From NCBI RefSeq assembly GCF_000219535.2, contig NZ_CP007806.1, positions 673,501 through 737,500 of the forward strand: 64,000 bases of DNA. Direction: 5' to 3'. Under the pieces are notes generated by a model that was given only the letters and a program-made list of their open reading frames with translations, was not told the origin of the DNA and did no database searches. Source of the stretch: Brevibacillus laterosporus LMG 15441. GTDB taxonomy: Bacteria > Bacillota > Bacilli > Brevibacillales > Brevibacillaceae. A program made the translations under genes and the position numbers. Positions 51,701 through 60,220 of this stretch are shown here, piece after piece (position 1 is the stretch's first letter; each line of letters opens with the position of its first letter).

Positions 51701-52342
51701 ATGCAAGGAAAAACAAGTCACACGATTCAAAGACAGCGTCTGAGAAAGCTAGTTACAATCCCTATGCTTTCAGCCATTGCGTTTCTTTTGTACTATCTGG
51801 AGTTTCATGTGCCGTTGATGCCGACTTTTTTAAAGCTTGATTTTAGTACGGTGCCAGCCATTATTGGCGGGCTTGTCTTTGGCCCAGCAGCGGGAGTACT
51901 CATTGAAGTCTTAAAGAATGGCTTGCATCTTCTGCTAAAAAACACAGATGGTTTTATTATTGGAGAAATTGCGAATACGCTGGCAGGCGGTAGCTTTGTG
52001 TTTTTGGCTGTTTATACACAGCGTTTATATAAAAATAAAGTCGGTTTTGTTTTGGGGCTATCGGCAGGTACGCTTGTTATGACAGTGATTATGGCTATGG
52101 CAAACTACTTTTTATTGTTACCTTTCTATGCGGTACTCTACTCAATTTCGATAGAGCAATTACTGCAGATGTTCCATATGGAAAGTCTGTGGAGCATGAT
52201 CTTGCTTGGTATTGTACCTTTTAACATTATCAAAGGTGTCTTGCTGTCGTTGATTGCTTACCCGGTATTTGTCAAAATGTCTGCACGACTTGGCTTACTA
52301 GTCACCAATCCTGCTTCGCCAAGTAAACCAGTTATTTCGTAA
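51701..52342 (+). CDS. ribU: riboflavin ECF transporter S component RibU
   Basis: 213 residues. Five to six membrane helices with AFLLYYLEFHVPLMPTFLKLDFSTVPAIIGGLVFGPAAGVLIEVLKNGLHLLL-type S-component features (PxxxLKxDxSxxP, GPxxGxxxxxxKN), diagnostic for RibU/YpaA. It needs the shared ECF module (EcfAA'T), which is encoded elsewhere. Control by FMN riboswitch is visible. ATG at 51701 has GAGAGG nine bases upstream; an in-frame ATG at 51692 is close by. Confidence 0.92.
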   Translation: MQGKTSHTIQRQRLRKLVTIPMLSAIAFLLYYLEFHVPLMPTFLKLDFSTVPAIIGGLVFGPAAGVLIEVLKNGLHLLLKNTDGFIIGEIANTLAGGSFVFLAVYTQRLYKNKVGFVLGLSAGTLVMTVIMAMANYFLLLPFYAVLYSISIEQLLQMFHMESLWSMILLGIVPFNIIKGVLLSLIAYPVFVKMSARLGLLVTNPASPSKPVIS

Positions 52343-52391
52343 GCTTAGACGAATTTTGCATAAAACAAAAAGAAAAAAAGAGGTTGCTCCC

Positions 52392-52429
52392 TGGTAGTAG
52401 CCCCGTCAAGTAGACAATGAAAAAAGAGT
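52392..52429 (+). repeat. IS3 element terminal inverted repeat (orfB end)
   Basis: Begins TGGTAGTAGCCCC and ends AAAAAAGAGT; pairs with 53633-53670. Confidence 0.8.
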
Positions 52430-52436
52430 AAGTTCG

Positions 52437-53288
52437 TTATGCGGCGATCGCTTCACGGTACTCTACCGGGGAGAGATCGCCAAGTTTTTTCTGAAAACGT
52501 TCTTGGTTATAAAAATTGATATATTCCGTGATCAGTTTTCGAGCCTCCATTTGACTTGCTGGTTTTTCAAGGTAAAGTTTCTCTGTTTTCAAATGTGAGA
52601 AGAACGATTCCACGCAGGCGTTATCAAAACAATTTCCCCTTCTTGAATGGCTTCCAATGAGCTGTTTCTCTTCAAGTAATATCTTGTAAGACTTTGTTGT
52701 GTATTGGAATCCCTGATCAGAATGCAAAATGGCCCCTTGTGCATTCAAATGCTTTATCGTGTCCAAAACGAGTTGTAGATCGTTGCGAGATGACATGTCC
52801 CATGCGACAACTTCGTTGTTATAAAGGTCTAAAACGACTGATAAATAGACAAAATCATGACCAACTCGAATATAGGTAATGTCTGTTACAAATTTCTTCA
52901 AAATCGTTTCTGCTGTAAATTCTCGGTTGAGAACATTCGGAAAGACAACGGATGGTTTTCGCCCCGCAAAGGGGCGTTTCTTACGGATGACAGAGCGAAT
53001 CTCCAGCTCTCGCATAAGCCTACGCACCTTTTTGTGGTTAACCAAGAACCCTTCTTTGAGAAGGGCTGTTCGCATGCGTTTATAGCCGAAAATAGGACGA
53101 AGTCGATGAATAGCAAGAATATGTTCTTTTAGATTGGCTTCCAGCTCAAATTGAATCTGTCGATATCCTAAAGCCGATTTCCACTTGTAGTAACCAGCAC
53201 GTGATACTTCCGCAATTTTACATAGTGTCGTGATGGAGTAGGTCTGACTCATTTTTTCGATGGTCCTAAATCGGGCTTGCTTATCCAA
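52437..53288 (-). CDS. IS3 family transposase OrfB (DDE integrase domain)
   Basis: 283 residues. HTH_21 N-terminal part (ITTLCKIAEVSRAGYYKWK), then the rve integrase core with the DDE residues in FVTDITYIRVG, ILHSDQGFQY and NACVESFFSHLKTE, and the IS3 end NFYNQERFQKKLGDLSPVEYRE. Probably made as OrfAB fusion by -1 frameshifting. TTG start at 53288 is nominal; true expression is through orfA. Confidence 0.93.
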   Translation of the reverse strand: MDKQARFRTIEKMSQTYSITTLCKIAEVSRAGYYKWKSALGYRQIQFELEANLKEHILAIHRLRPIFGYKRMRTALLKEGFLVNHKKVRRLMRELEIRSVIRKKRPFAGRKPSVVFPNVLNREFTAETILKKFVTDITYIRVGHDFVYLSVVLDLYNNEVVAWDMSSRNDLQLVLDTIKHLNAQGAILHSDQGFQYTTKSYKILLEEKQLIGSHSRRGNCFDNACVESFFSHLKTEKLYLEKPASQMEARKLITEYINFYNQERFQKKLGDLSPVEYREAIAA

Positions 53289-53587
53289 CTTCCCTCCCCA
53301 TGAAGATTTGGATTGAGCTTTTTTAGATATTCCACCTGCGCTTTCAGGTAGGCGTTTTCCTCTTCTACGCTGCTGAAATGCTTCTTATTCCAGCGCCCCC
53401 GATAGTCCACAAATGATTCTCCGTTTTGGTGCTTCTGAACCCACGCGATGATTTGGGCATCACTTTTAATTCCCAGTTTTTTTCTGATCATGGCATAGCT
53501 CCACTGGTCTTCGACCCGTAGGCGCACAGCTTCCTTTTTAATTTCTTCGCTATAGCGAGTAAAGACTTGTCCTTTTTTTGGTGGCAT
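53249..53587 (-). CDS. IS3 family OrfA (HTH/transposase accessory)
   Basis: 112 residues. Basic N-terminus and HTH region (FTRYSEEIKKEAVRLRVEDQ, IRKKLGIKSDAQIIAWVQKH) and a leucine-zipper-like end (VEEENAYLKAQVEYLKKLN). The heptamer A AAA AAG at 53318-53324 lies in the zero frame (CTA AAA AAG), and an ATCCAA/TTGGAT stem follows at a short distance. Overlaps orfB by 40 bases. Confidence 0.92.
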   Translation of the reverse strand: MPPKKGQVFTRYSEEIKKEAVRLRVEDQWSYAMIRKKLGIKSDAQIIAWVQKHQNGESFVDYRGRWNKKHFSSVEEENAYLKAQVEYLKKLNPNLHGEGSWISKPDLGPSKK

Positions 53588-53632
53588 GAAAAAACCCCTC
53601 CGGTTAACAGTAATGAATCCATGATATCATGA

Positions 53633-53670
53633 ACTCTTTTTTTACTGTCTACCGTAAGGGGATAATACCA
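53633..53670 (-). repeat. IS3 element terminal inverted repeat (orfA end)
   Basis: Minus strand begins TGGTATTATCCCC and ends AAAAAAAGAGT. Confidence 0.8.
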
Positions 53671-53707
53671 CCCAGCTAGATAAGGGAGGCCTCTTTTTTC
53701 TTTGAGC

Positions 53708-54379
53708 TTAGTTACTGCCTATATTCCATCTTTTTAACAGCCATTCCATCATCATCGCAGGCTCTGTAAATAATACATCGGGAGAAGGATCAAAAATCCC
53801 ATTGCTTTGCGATGCAGAGAACCAATTTACACCAACCGCACAAATGCCGGCAGCTCTAGCCGCGGTGACATCAGCTTGGCTGTCTCCTACATAAAGAGTA
53901 TGTTCCGGGTAGGCTTGGAGCTGTTGCATTGCATGAAGAATGCCTTCAGGATGCGGCTTATGATTTGTGACTTCGTCGCCTGCTATGACAATTTGAAAAT
54001 AATCGGTCAGTTTTAATGCCTCAAGCGAAAGATCGGCACTCCTTCTGCCTTTCCCCGTAATAATTCCCATCTGAATACCCGCTTGCTTTAAAGCTTCCAG
54101 CATAGTGAGCAGCGGTGCAGGGGTTACTAGCCCGCGGTGTTCATCTACATATTTGTCATAAAAGCACTGAAGAGCTTCCTCATATCTCTCAGACGGAATC
54201 TTGTTTTTGATAATTCCAGCTTCCGGCGGCCCGAATAATTCCATAATCTGCTGATCAGAATACTCCTCTTGCAGAAACGTATAAAAGGTATGGCGAATGG
54301 CTGTAAAAATGGCTGGTAATGTATCAGCAATCGTTCCATCAAAATCAAACAGTACGGTATATACTTCGGACTTATGCAT
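53708..54379 (-). CDS. HAD family phosphatase (Gph/PpaX-like)
   Basis: 223 residues. HAD motif I is VLFDFDGTIADTL with the nucleophile Asp, motif II GIITGKGRRS, motif III Lys in TNHKPHPEG, motif IV YVGDSQADVTAA. The cap is inserted after motif I as in phosphoglycolate phosphatase/PpaX and pyrophosphatases. The exact substrate is not evident. ATG at 54379 has AAAGGAG upstream. Followed upstream by an ArsR-type regulator gene 34 bases away, possibly one transcript. Confidence 0.88.
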   Translation of the reverse strand: MHKSEVYTVLFDFDGTIADTLPAIFTAIRHTFYTFLQEEYSDQQIMELFGPPEAGIIKNKIPSERYEEALQCFYDKYVDEHRGLVTPAPLLTMLEALKQAGIQMGIITGKGRRSADLSLEALKLTDYFQIVIAGDEVTNHKPHPEGILHAMQQLQAYPEHTLYVGDSQADVTAARAAGICAVGVNWFSASQSNGIFDPSPDVLFTEPAMMMEWLLKRWNIGSN

Positions 54380-54413
54380 GCATAGCAGCTCCTTTCTGGA
54401 TAGGGTGGGCTAC

Positions 54414-55040
54414 TTATTCATCATCGTCTACGAATTCAGCGTTATCTGGATCATCTTGACGCGGTGAAGTCGGGAAAAGCAGATTTAGGTAATGAAAGTT
54501 TAGACGATCGGCTGACGGCTTGTTGTCTTTATAACGCTGGTAGAGATCCTTCATTTCACTAAAAAGCTGATTACGTTCTTCCTTTGTCAAATGTAAATTC
54601 CCAAAGTTGTATGCAAAGGTGTCTTGATAGTCCTTTCGTTTATCGATGTCAGAGGCAGCCAGATGATTCATGGTATAAAGCAGCTCTTGTTCAGTCGCAT
54701 GTAACGGAGAGAACATGATTTCACTTAATTGCTGAGCATTTTCCTCCACAACGAGGTGCAAATTAGCCCTGATGACTTTTGCAATTGGCTGATAGTATTT
54801 TTCCACAATGGAGCCTTTTACACGGGTATCCACTTGTTGTAACAGACCGACTTTTACCAATTCCTTAACGTGGTAATGTAGCCGTGCCGCGTTTTCTCCT
54901 AGTTCAGTAGCAATTTGCTTTGCAGTTCGAGGCTCTAGGTCTTCAAAAAGCTGTAAAATTTTAACTCTTTCAGGCACAGCGAAGGATTTAAGTGCCTCAG
55001 GATCTGTTATTTCAAATACTTCTTTTATCACGTTAGCCAT
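54414..55040 (-). CDS. ArsR/HTH_20-type winged-helix transcriptional regulator
   Basis: 208 residues. HTH at about 22-80 (ERVKILQLFEDLEPRTAKQIATELG, ARLHYHVKELVKVGLLQQV), followed by an effector or dimerisation domain of unknown kind and an acidic C-terminal end (QDDPDNAEFVDDDE). No Cys metal site. ATG at 55040 has AAGGAG nine bases upstream; GTG at 55043 is also possible. Possible regulator of the HAD gene or itself. Confidence 0.85.
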   Translation of the reverse strand: MANVIKEVFEITDPEALKSFAVPERVKILQLFEDLEPRTAKQIATELGENAARLHYHVKELVKVGLLQQVDTRVKGSIVEKYYQPIAKVIRANLHLVVEENAQQLSEIMFSPLHATEQELLYTMNHLAASDIDKRKDYQDTFAYNFGNLHLTKEERNQLFSEMKDLYQRYKDNKPSADRLNFHYLNLLFPTSPRQDDPDNAEFVDDDE

Positions 55041-55198
55041 CACCAGGTTCTCCTTTTTCTATTTGGAAAGGTCGGAATTTTTACTATTATGTAATCGTAA
55101 TGTTTTATTAAGTAAAGTGCAATGCATCTTCTCCCTTTTCTTTTTCCTGAACCTAACTTTTGTTACAATAAGAAAAATGAAGGAAAGAAGGGATTTTC

Positions 55199-55666
55199 AT
55201 GTTGGAAGTCGGTCAAATAGCACCAACTTTTAAGAAACCTGCAAATAATGGACAAACGATAAACCTAGAGGATTATCGCGGCAAAAACGTCGTGCTTTAT
55301 TTTTATCCAAAGGACTCTACGCCTGGATGTACGACGGAAGCATGTGATTTCCGGGATTACCATGCTGAATTTTCCACTCTTAATACAGTAGTGCTTGGGG
55401 TAAGTCCGGATAGCGTTACCTCCCATGATAAATTTATTGCAAAACACGAATTGCCGTTTCCTTTAATTGCGGATGAAGACCATAGTGTTGCAGAAGCGTA
55501 CGGAGTGTGGGTACTCAAAAAAATGTACGGCCGAGAGTATATGGGTATTGAGCGTTCCACTTTTATTTTAGATACAGAAGGCAAGATTGCACAGATATAC
55601 CCTAAAGTTAAAGTAAAGGATCATGTGCAGCAAGTAGTAGCATACATAAAAGAACATCTAGTCTAA
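55199..55666 (+). CDS. bcp: thioredoxin-dependent peroxiredoxin (BCP/PrxQ)
   Basis: 155 residues. Peroxidatic Cys45 and resolving Cys50 in DSTPGCTTEACDFRD, plus DYRGKNVVLYFYPKD and RSTFILDTEGKI, identify the BCP/PrxQ subfamily, which reduces peroxides with thioredoxin. B. subtilis YgaF occupies the same place near gsaB and perR. ATG at 55199 has AGAAGGG upstream, and an extended -10 TGTTACAAT lies around 55159-55168. Confidence 0.93.
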   Translation: MLEVGQIAPTFKKPANNGQTINLEDYRGKNVVLYFYPKDSTPGCTTEACDFRDYHAEFSTLNTVVLGVSPDSVTSHDKFIAKHELPFPLIADEDHSVAEAYGVWVLKKMYGREYMGIERSTFILDTEGKIAQIYPKVKVKDHVQQVVAYIKEHLV

Positions 55667-55693
55667 GAACAGCAAGAGGAGAGGAAGAATTCG

Positions 55694-56743
55694 ATGAACT
55701 TGTCCCTGTCTTACATGATTGATACATTTGTGAAATTGGCACAAATCCCAAGCCCATCTGGTAACACCAATCAAGTAATTTCCTGGGTAACTGAGGAATT
55801 GAGCAAAAGCGGTGTACATGTTGAGCGGACTAATAAAGGGGCATTGTTAGCGACAATATCAGGTCGCAACAATGATAAGCATCGCTTATTAACAGCTCAT
55901 GTAGATACACTTGGTGCTATGGTGAAAGAAATAAAAAGCAATGGTCGCCTCAAGCTTTCCATGGTGGGTGGCTATGCATGGAATGCGATCGAAGGTGAGC
56001 ATTGCCAGATTGAAACGGCTACGGGACGCATTTATACAGGAACGATTTTAACCTCTAAAGCATCTGTTCACGTGTATCGCGACAGTGGCAAGGCAGAGCG
56101 TACAGAAGATTTGATGGAGGTCAGACTGGATGAAAAGGTGACGGATGCTCAAGAGGTCAAGGCTCTTGGAATTAGCGTTGGTGATTTTGTCTCTTTTGAT
56201 CCTCGTACGACTGTGACAGAGAGCGGATTCGTGAAATCTCGCCACTTAGATGATAAAGCAAGCGTGGCAATTCTTTTAGGTATAATGAAAGCGGTTCAGG
56301 AAGATAAGCTAGAACTGCCGTATACGACACATTTTTTGATCAGTAATAATGAGGAGATTGGGTACGGCGGTAATTCAAGCATTCCGTCAGCTACTGTAGA
56401 GTATTTGGCAGTGGATATGGGAGCTATCGGTACGGGCCAAACAACTGATGAATATTGTGTTTCGATCTGCGCCAAGGATTCCTCTGGACCTTATCATTAT
56501 GGATTCCGTAAGAAATTAGTTGCCTTGGCTGATGAAAACGGACTTAATTATCAGGTTGATATTTATCCGTATTATGGTTCCGATGCTAGTGCTGCACTGC
56601 GAGCTGGATATGATATTGTTCATGGATTGATTGGACCTGGTGTAGATGCCTCCCACTCGCATGAGCGTACTCATTCCTCTGCTTTTGATAATACTGCTAA
56701 ATTAGTCATGGCTTATATTTTATCGGACGAATTGGTAGTATAG
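55694..56743 (+). CDS. M42 family metallopeptidase
   Basis: 349 residues. Metal ligands and catalytic residues in LLTAHVDTLG, SRHLDDKASVA, LISNNEEIGYGG, LAVDMGAIG and DASHSHERTH. M42 aminopeptidases form large tetrahedral assemblies and trim peptides in the cytosol. ATG at 55694 with AGAGGAGAGG upstream, 27 bases after bcp, so likely co-transcribed. Confidence 0.9.
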   Translation: MNLSLSYMIDTFVKLAQIPSPSGNTNQVISWVTEELSKSGVHVERTNKGALLATISGRNNDKHRLLTAHVDTLGAMVKEIKSNGRLKLSMVGGYAWNAIEGEHCQIETATGRIYTGTILTSKASVHVYRDSGKAERTEDLMEVRLDEKVTDAQEVKALGISVGDFVSFDPRTTVTESGFVKSRHLDDKASVAILLGIMKAVQEDKLELPYTTHFLISNNEEIGYGGNSSIPSATVEYLAVDMGAIGTGQTTDEYCVSICAKDSSGPYHYGFRKKLVALADENGLNYQVDIYPYYGSDASAALRAGYDIVHGLIGPGVDASHSHERTHSSAFDNTAKLVMAYILSDELVV

Positions 56744-56754
56744 GAGGGTCAGTT

Positions 56755-57513
56755 GTGAATATGTATCATTGGGCTGACTATTATGATCTCACACAGCAAG
56801 GATTAGCAGGAGATTTGGCTTTTTATGAAGAATATGCTAAAGCAGCAAAAGGGGAAGTCTTAGAATTAGGGTGTGGGACTGGACGAGTAACCATTCCGCT
56901 TGCTAAGGCCGGCATCGACATGACTGGGCTTGAAATTTCTCGGGAAATGTTGGAAAAGGCCGTAACAAAGGCAGAAGAAGCTGGTGTGGTCGAGCATTTG
57001 TCTTTTATTCAAGGGGATATGCGTCAATTCTCCTTAGGAAAAAAGTTTGGCTTAATCATGATACCCTATCGCTCCTTTTTACATTTGCTTCATATTCAGG
57101 AACAGATGAAGGCATTGCGCTGCATACGAGAGCATCTTCAGCCTGGTGGTAAGCTAGTCTTTAATGTCTTTGTACCACATATCAAGCATCTCTATGAAGA
57201 GAGCGAAAAATTGACGCTTCGTGGCATGTATCCGTTGGGGGATGGACAGGAAGTTGCGATGTATGATTTTACTCGCTACGATTATTTTCAACAAGTAGCA
57301 GAAGTAACACGTAGCTATGAACGTCTAGATCAGAATGGAAAAATGCAGGAGCGTGTAACTGGACGCTTTACATTGCGTTACGTCTTCCCGACAGAATTGC
57401 ATCATTTATTGCGTTTAGCTGGTTTTAAGGTTTTAGAGCGCTACGGTAGCTTTGCAAAAGCTCCATTTGATGCAACTAGTACTGAATTCATTATAGTGGC
57501 TAGCCCAGCGTAA
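56755..57513 (+). CDS. class I SAM-dependent methyltransferase
   Basis: 252 residues. Motif I is VLELGCGTGRVTIPLAKAG (about 36-54), then LEISREML and FIQGDMRQF. Substrate unknown, small-molecule type most likely. The start is GTG at 56755 with AGGAGGG six bases upstream, 11 bases after the M42 gene, so part of the same transcript. Confidence 0.88.
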   Translation: MNMYHWADYYDLTQQGLAGDLAFYEEYAKAAKGEVLELGCGTGRVTIPLAKAGIDMTGLEISREMLEKAVTKAEEAGVVEHLSFIQGDMRQFSLGKKFGLIMIPYRSFLHLLHIQEQMKALRCIREHLQPGGKLVFNVFVPHIKHLYEESEKLTLRGMYPLGDGQEVAMYDFTRYDYFQQVAEVTRSYERLDQNGKMQERVTGRFTLRYVFPTELHHLLRLAGFKVLERYGSFAKAPFDATSTEFIIVASPA

Positions 57514-57556
57514 TTTTTTACGTTGCTTATAAAAATGAAGAAAAGGTGGGTATGAC

Positions 57557-58105
57557 ATGAAGATTTATACAAAAACAGGAGACAAAGGTCAAACATCTTT
57601 AGTTTATGGCGTACGTGTTCCGAAGCATGCACCACGAGTAGAAGTATATGGAACGTGCGATGAGGCTAACTCGCATGTTGGAGCAGCAGTATCTTTTTTG
57701 CCTAAAGAGCACAAGTGGGCTGAGTTGTTAGAAACGTTTCATCTGATCCAAACCAAGTTATTTCATATTGGAGCAGAGCTAGCTACACCTGAAGGAAAAA
57801 AGGTAGGTTGGCCTATCGTTGATGAGGACGTAGATTATTTAGAAAAACAAATTGATTGTTTAGATGCGAAGCTACTTCCGCTGACTAATTTTGTTTTGCC
57901 AGGAGGTCATCCTGCCGGTGCTGCTCTTCACGTAGCTCGCACGGTAGTTAGACGTGCTGAACGCGGAGCAACACAGCTTATGGAGACAGAACCAATTAAC
58001 CCAACTGCTATTAAATATTTAAACCGTTTATCAGACTTTTTATTTGTAGCAGCTCGGTATGTTAATAGTCAGTTAGGAGAGAGTGAACCTAATTTACATG
58101 AATAA
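57557..58105 (+). CDS. cob(I)alamin adenosyltransferase, PduO type
   Basis: 182 residues. MKIYTKTGDKGQTSLVYG with the ATP-binding TGDxGxT motif, YGTCDEANSHVG and RTVVRRAERGATQL are family signatures. Makes adenosylcobalamin. B. subtilis YvqK is the same family. ATG at 57557 with AAAAGGTGGG upstream, 43 bases after the methyltransferase gene. Ends in a terminator. Confidence 0.92.
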   Translation: MKIYTKTGDKGQTSLVYGVRVPKHAPRVEVYGTCDEANSHVGAAVSFLPKEHKWAELLETFHLIQTKLFHIGAELATPEGKKVGWPIVDEDVDYLEKQIDCLDAKLLPLTNFVLPGGHPAGAALHVARTVVRRAERGATQLMETEPINPTAIKYLNRLSDFLFVAARYVNSQLGESEPNLHE

Positions 58106-58111
58106 ATCTCA

Positions 58112-58157
58112 AACAGCCTTTTTCTTATATGTGTGTATAAGGAAAGGCTGTTTTTTA
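58112..58157. terminator. bidirectional terminator
   Basis: AACAGCCTTTTTCTTATA and its complement TATAAGGAAAGGCTGTTTTTT flank a short loop. Confidence 0.85.
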
Positions 58158-58173
58158 TTCCAGCTCCTTCAAT

Positions 58174-59100
58174 TTATCTGGTCTTCGTTCTAGTCTGTGA
58201 AAGGTATTCGGATATACCAGAAGAGAATTCAATTTTGTTAATCTGAAAATCTTGGTATAATTTTTCATTATTTTCGCAAAAATTACCTTCTTGTAGCATT
58301 GTTAATTGAGTTGTGGTGATAGGAAAAAAGGAAAAACCTTGCATCATCGTAACGATAGGTTTCATCATCCATAGTGGTACATGAAGCGTCCTTACATGTG
58401 ATTTTCCAATCGCATGTCCAATGTGCCGTAGGATTTGCATGTAGGAAAGCTGGTGTGGGCCGCCTACTTCATAAATCTGATTAGTAGCTAGCTCATTAGT
58501 GAGTGCTTGCGTAAACACCTCTGCTACTGTTTTCCGAGACACAGGCTGCAAGAGATAGGTACCACTTCCAATGACAGGAGTAACAGGAAGGCGGACTAAA
58601 TCAGCCAGCATAGTGACGAACTCATCGCCTGGACCAAAAATAACGGAGGGACGAAATATCACATAAGGGATTCCAGATGCGCTCACCAATTGCTCCGCTT
58701 CATACTTTGTCTGATGGTAGCCACTAACAGCTTGAGGGCGTGTACCAAGCGCGCTCATGAATATAAAGCGGCGGATAGCTAGCTCTTTCGCCACTTGCAG
58801 TACATTGTGTGTCCCTTCAACATGAATGCGGGAGAAAGTAATTTCTTTACCAGCCTGTTCTCTTATAATACCTACTAAATGAATAACCGCATCACAATCT
58901 CGCATAGCTGCACGGAGAGAGTCTATCGCAAAAATGTCGCCTGTATGGAGATGAAGATGATCGGTCTTCGAAAACAATTTTTTCATTTTTAATTCGGAGC
59001 CTTGTCTAAGTAAGCAGTGTACCTCATGGGAAGCTTCTAGTAAGGCGGCGATTATGCCATGGCCTACAAACCCTGACCCGCCTGTTATCAATACTTTCAC
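58174..59100 (-). CDS. atypical SDR NAD(P)-binding protein (NDUFA9-like)
   Basis: 308 residues. Starts VKVLITGGSGFVGHGII with the GGxGxxG dinucleotide motif, followed by VIHLVGIIREQ, FIFMSALG, YHQTKYEAEQLV and FRPSVIFGPGD. The pattern YxxxK is present as YHQTK. Function unknown; family members act in complex I-like assembly or in sugar/lipid modification. GTG at 59100 has AGGAGG seven bases upstream; the ATG further up would put this SD inside. Confidence 0.85.
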   Translation of the reverse strand: MKVLITGGSGFVGHGIIAALLEASHEVHCLLRQGSELKMKKLFSKTDHLHLHTGDIFAIDSLRAAMRDCDAVIHLVGIIREQAGKEITFSRIHVEGTHNVLQVAKELAIRRFIFMSALGTRPQAVSGYHQTKYEAEQLVSASGIPYVIFRPSVIFGPGDEFVTMLADLVRLPVTPVIGSGTYLLQPVSRKTVAEVFTQALTNELATNQIYEVGGPHQLSYMQILRHIGHAIGKSHVRTLHVPLWMMKPIVTMMQGFSFFPITTTQLTMLQEGNFCENNEKLYQDFQINKIEFSSGISEYLSQTRTKTR

Positions 59101-59345
59101 GAAAGTTCCTCCTCTACACCTCTTGTCCATTCATCATTCTATGACATGCCTATATTTACCTGTTTTTTCATTTTCCTACCCGAATTACATTCAAATATCA
59201 TGGCGCTTATTACATGTGCCCGCTTCCCTTTTTTTCACTATGGAATTCCCTAGGGGAAGTGGGCTCATCAAATTTTTTCATATGTTACAATAGAACGCAT
59301 GCATAAAGTAAAACTGGTTCGGAGTATAGTAGGAGGGAAAAGGAA

Positions 59346-60011
59346 ATGCGTCGATTATCCATGAAATTATTTTTACAGACGCTCGCGGATATGTTTCCTG
59401 ATGCGCATTGTGAGCTTACTCATAGTAACGCGTTTGAGTTGACGATTGCGGTACTGTTGTCAGCGCAGTGTACAGATAAAAAAGTAAACCAAGTGACAGA
59501 ACACCTATTTCAAAAGTACAAGACCCCAGAAGACTATTTAAAGGTTTCGTTAGAAGAGCTTCAAGACGATATTAGACAAATTGGTCTATACAAAAACAAG
59601 GCTAAACACATCCAGTCGCTCTGTCGTCTTTTGTTAGAAGAATACGGAGGAGAAGTGCCTAACAAGCATGAAGAGCTGGTAAAGCTGCCTGGTGTTGGAC
59701 GGAAAACGGCTAACGTTGTAGTCAGTGTTGCATTTGGGGTGCCTGCTATCGCTGTAGATACACATGTAGAGCGAATATCGAAACGATTGGGCTTCTGTCC
59801 TGACGATGCTACTCCTGTTCAGGTAGAAGAAATTCTTATGAAAAAGATTCCCAAGAAGGATTGGTCAGACACTCATCATCGTATGATCTTTTTCGGTCGT
59901 TATCACTGCAAGGCACAAAGCCCACAATGTGACATTTGTCCCCTAGAGGATGTATGCCCAACACGTAAGAAAGCTCGAAAAGTAAACAAGAAGCCAAAGA
60001 GTGTCAGCTAA
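59346..60011 (+). CDS. nth: endonuclease III
   Basis: 221 residues. Excises oxidised pyrimidines and cleaves at AP sites. HhH motif with catalytic Lys in LPGVGRKTANVVVS (about 114-127), catalytic Asp in AVDTHVERISKRLG, and the [4Fe-4S] cluster C-x6-C-x2-C-x5-C in CKAQSPQCDICPLEDVC. ATG at 59346 has AGGAGGGAAAAGG upstream. The C-terminal tail is basic (KKARKVNKKPKS). Confidence 0.95.
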   Translation: MRRLSMKLFLQTLADMFPDAHCELTHSNAFELTIAVLLSAQCTDKKVNQVTEHLFQKYKTPEDYLKVSLEELQDDIRQIGLYKNKAKHIQSLCRLLLEEYGGEVPNKHEELVKLPGVGRKTANVVVSVAFGVPAIAVDTHVERISKRLGFCPDDATPVQVEEILMKKIPKKDWSDTHHRMIFFGRYHCKAQSPQCDICPLEDVCPTRKKARKVNKKPKSVS

Positions 60012-60129
60012 GAAGACATCTGACGTGTAACTTTTGAAAAAAAGTGAGGCTTGGACAAGCTAATAAGGGAAACAAAGCCCCAAATTCAAGCTTGTTATTG
60101 ACGAACCTCCAGAATCAGCGTACACTTAT

Positions 60130-60144
60130 TTATAACAATTCTAA
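60130..60144 (+). promoter_or_regulatory. candidate PerR box
   Basis: TTATAACAATTCTAA matches TTATAATNATTATAA except for two positions. A second, weaker copy follows directly (60145-60159). Autoregulation by the PerR-type protein encoded just downstream is the likely meaning. Confidence 0.65.
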
Positions 60145-60220
60145 TTAGATTATTGTTAACGGATAAGAATATTTCTAATTACTTACTTTTTAAAGGTCAT
60201 ATTATGTGAGGTGCATGGCG

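Larger units (their letters stand above)
52392..53670 (-). mobile_element. IS3-family insertion sequence (IS150-type), 1279 bp
   Basis: Ends read TGGTA...TACCA; 38-base imperfect terminal inverted repeats match at about 30 positions. A three-base direct repeat CCC flanks the element (52389-52391 and 53671-53673), the size typical for this family. It carries overlapping orfA and orfB in a -1 arrangement with an A6G slippery site. Intact frames and TSD suggest a recent, possibly active insertion. Confidence 0.88.
52379..53697 (+). terminator. ribU terminator split by an IS insertion
   Basis: Left arm AGAGGTTGCTCCC (52379-52391) and right arm GGGAGGCCTCTTTTTT (53684 on) flank the IS3 element. 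Removing the IS and one CCC copy joins them with a nine- or ten-base loop into a normal terminator hairpin. Confidence 0.7.
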
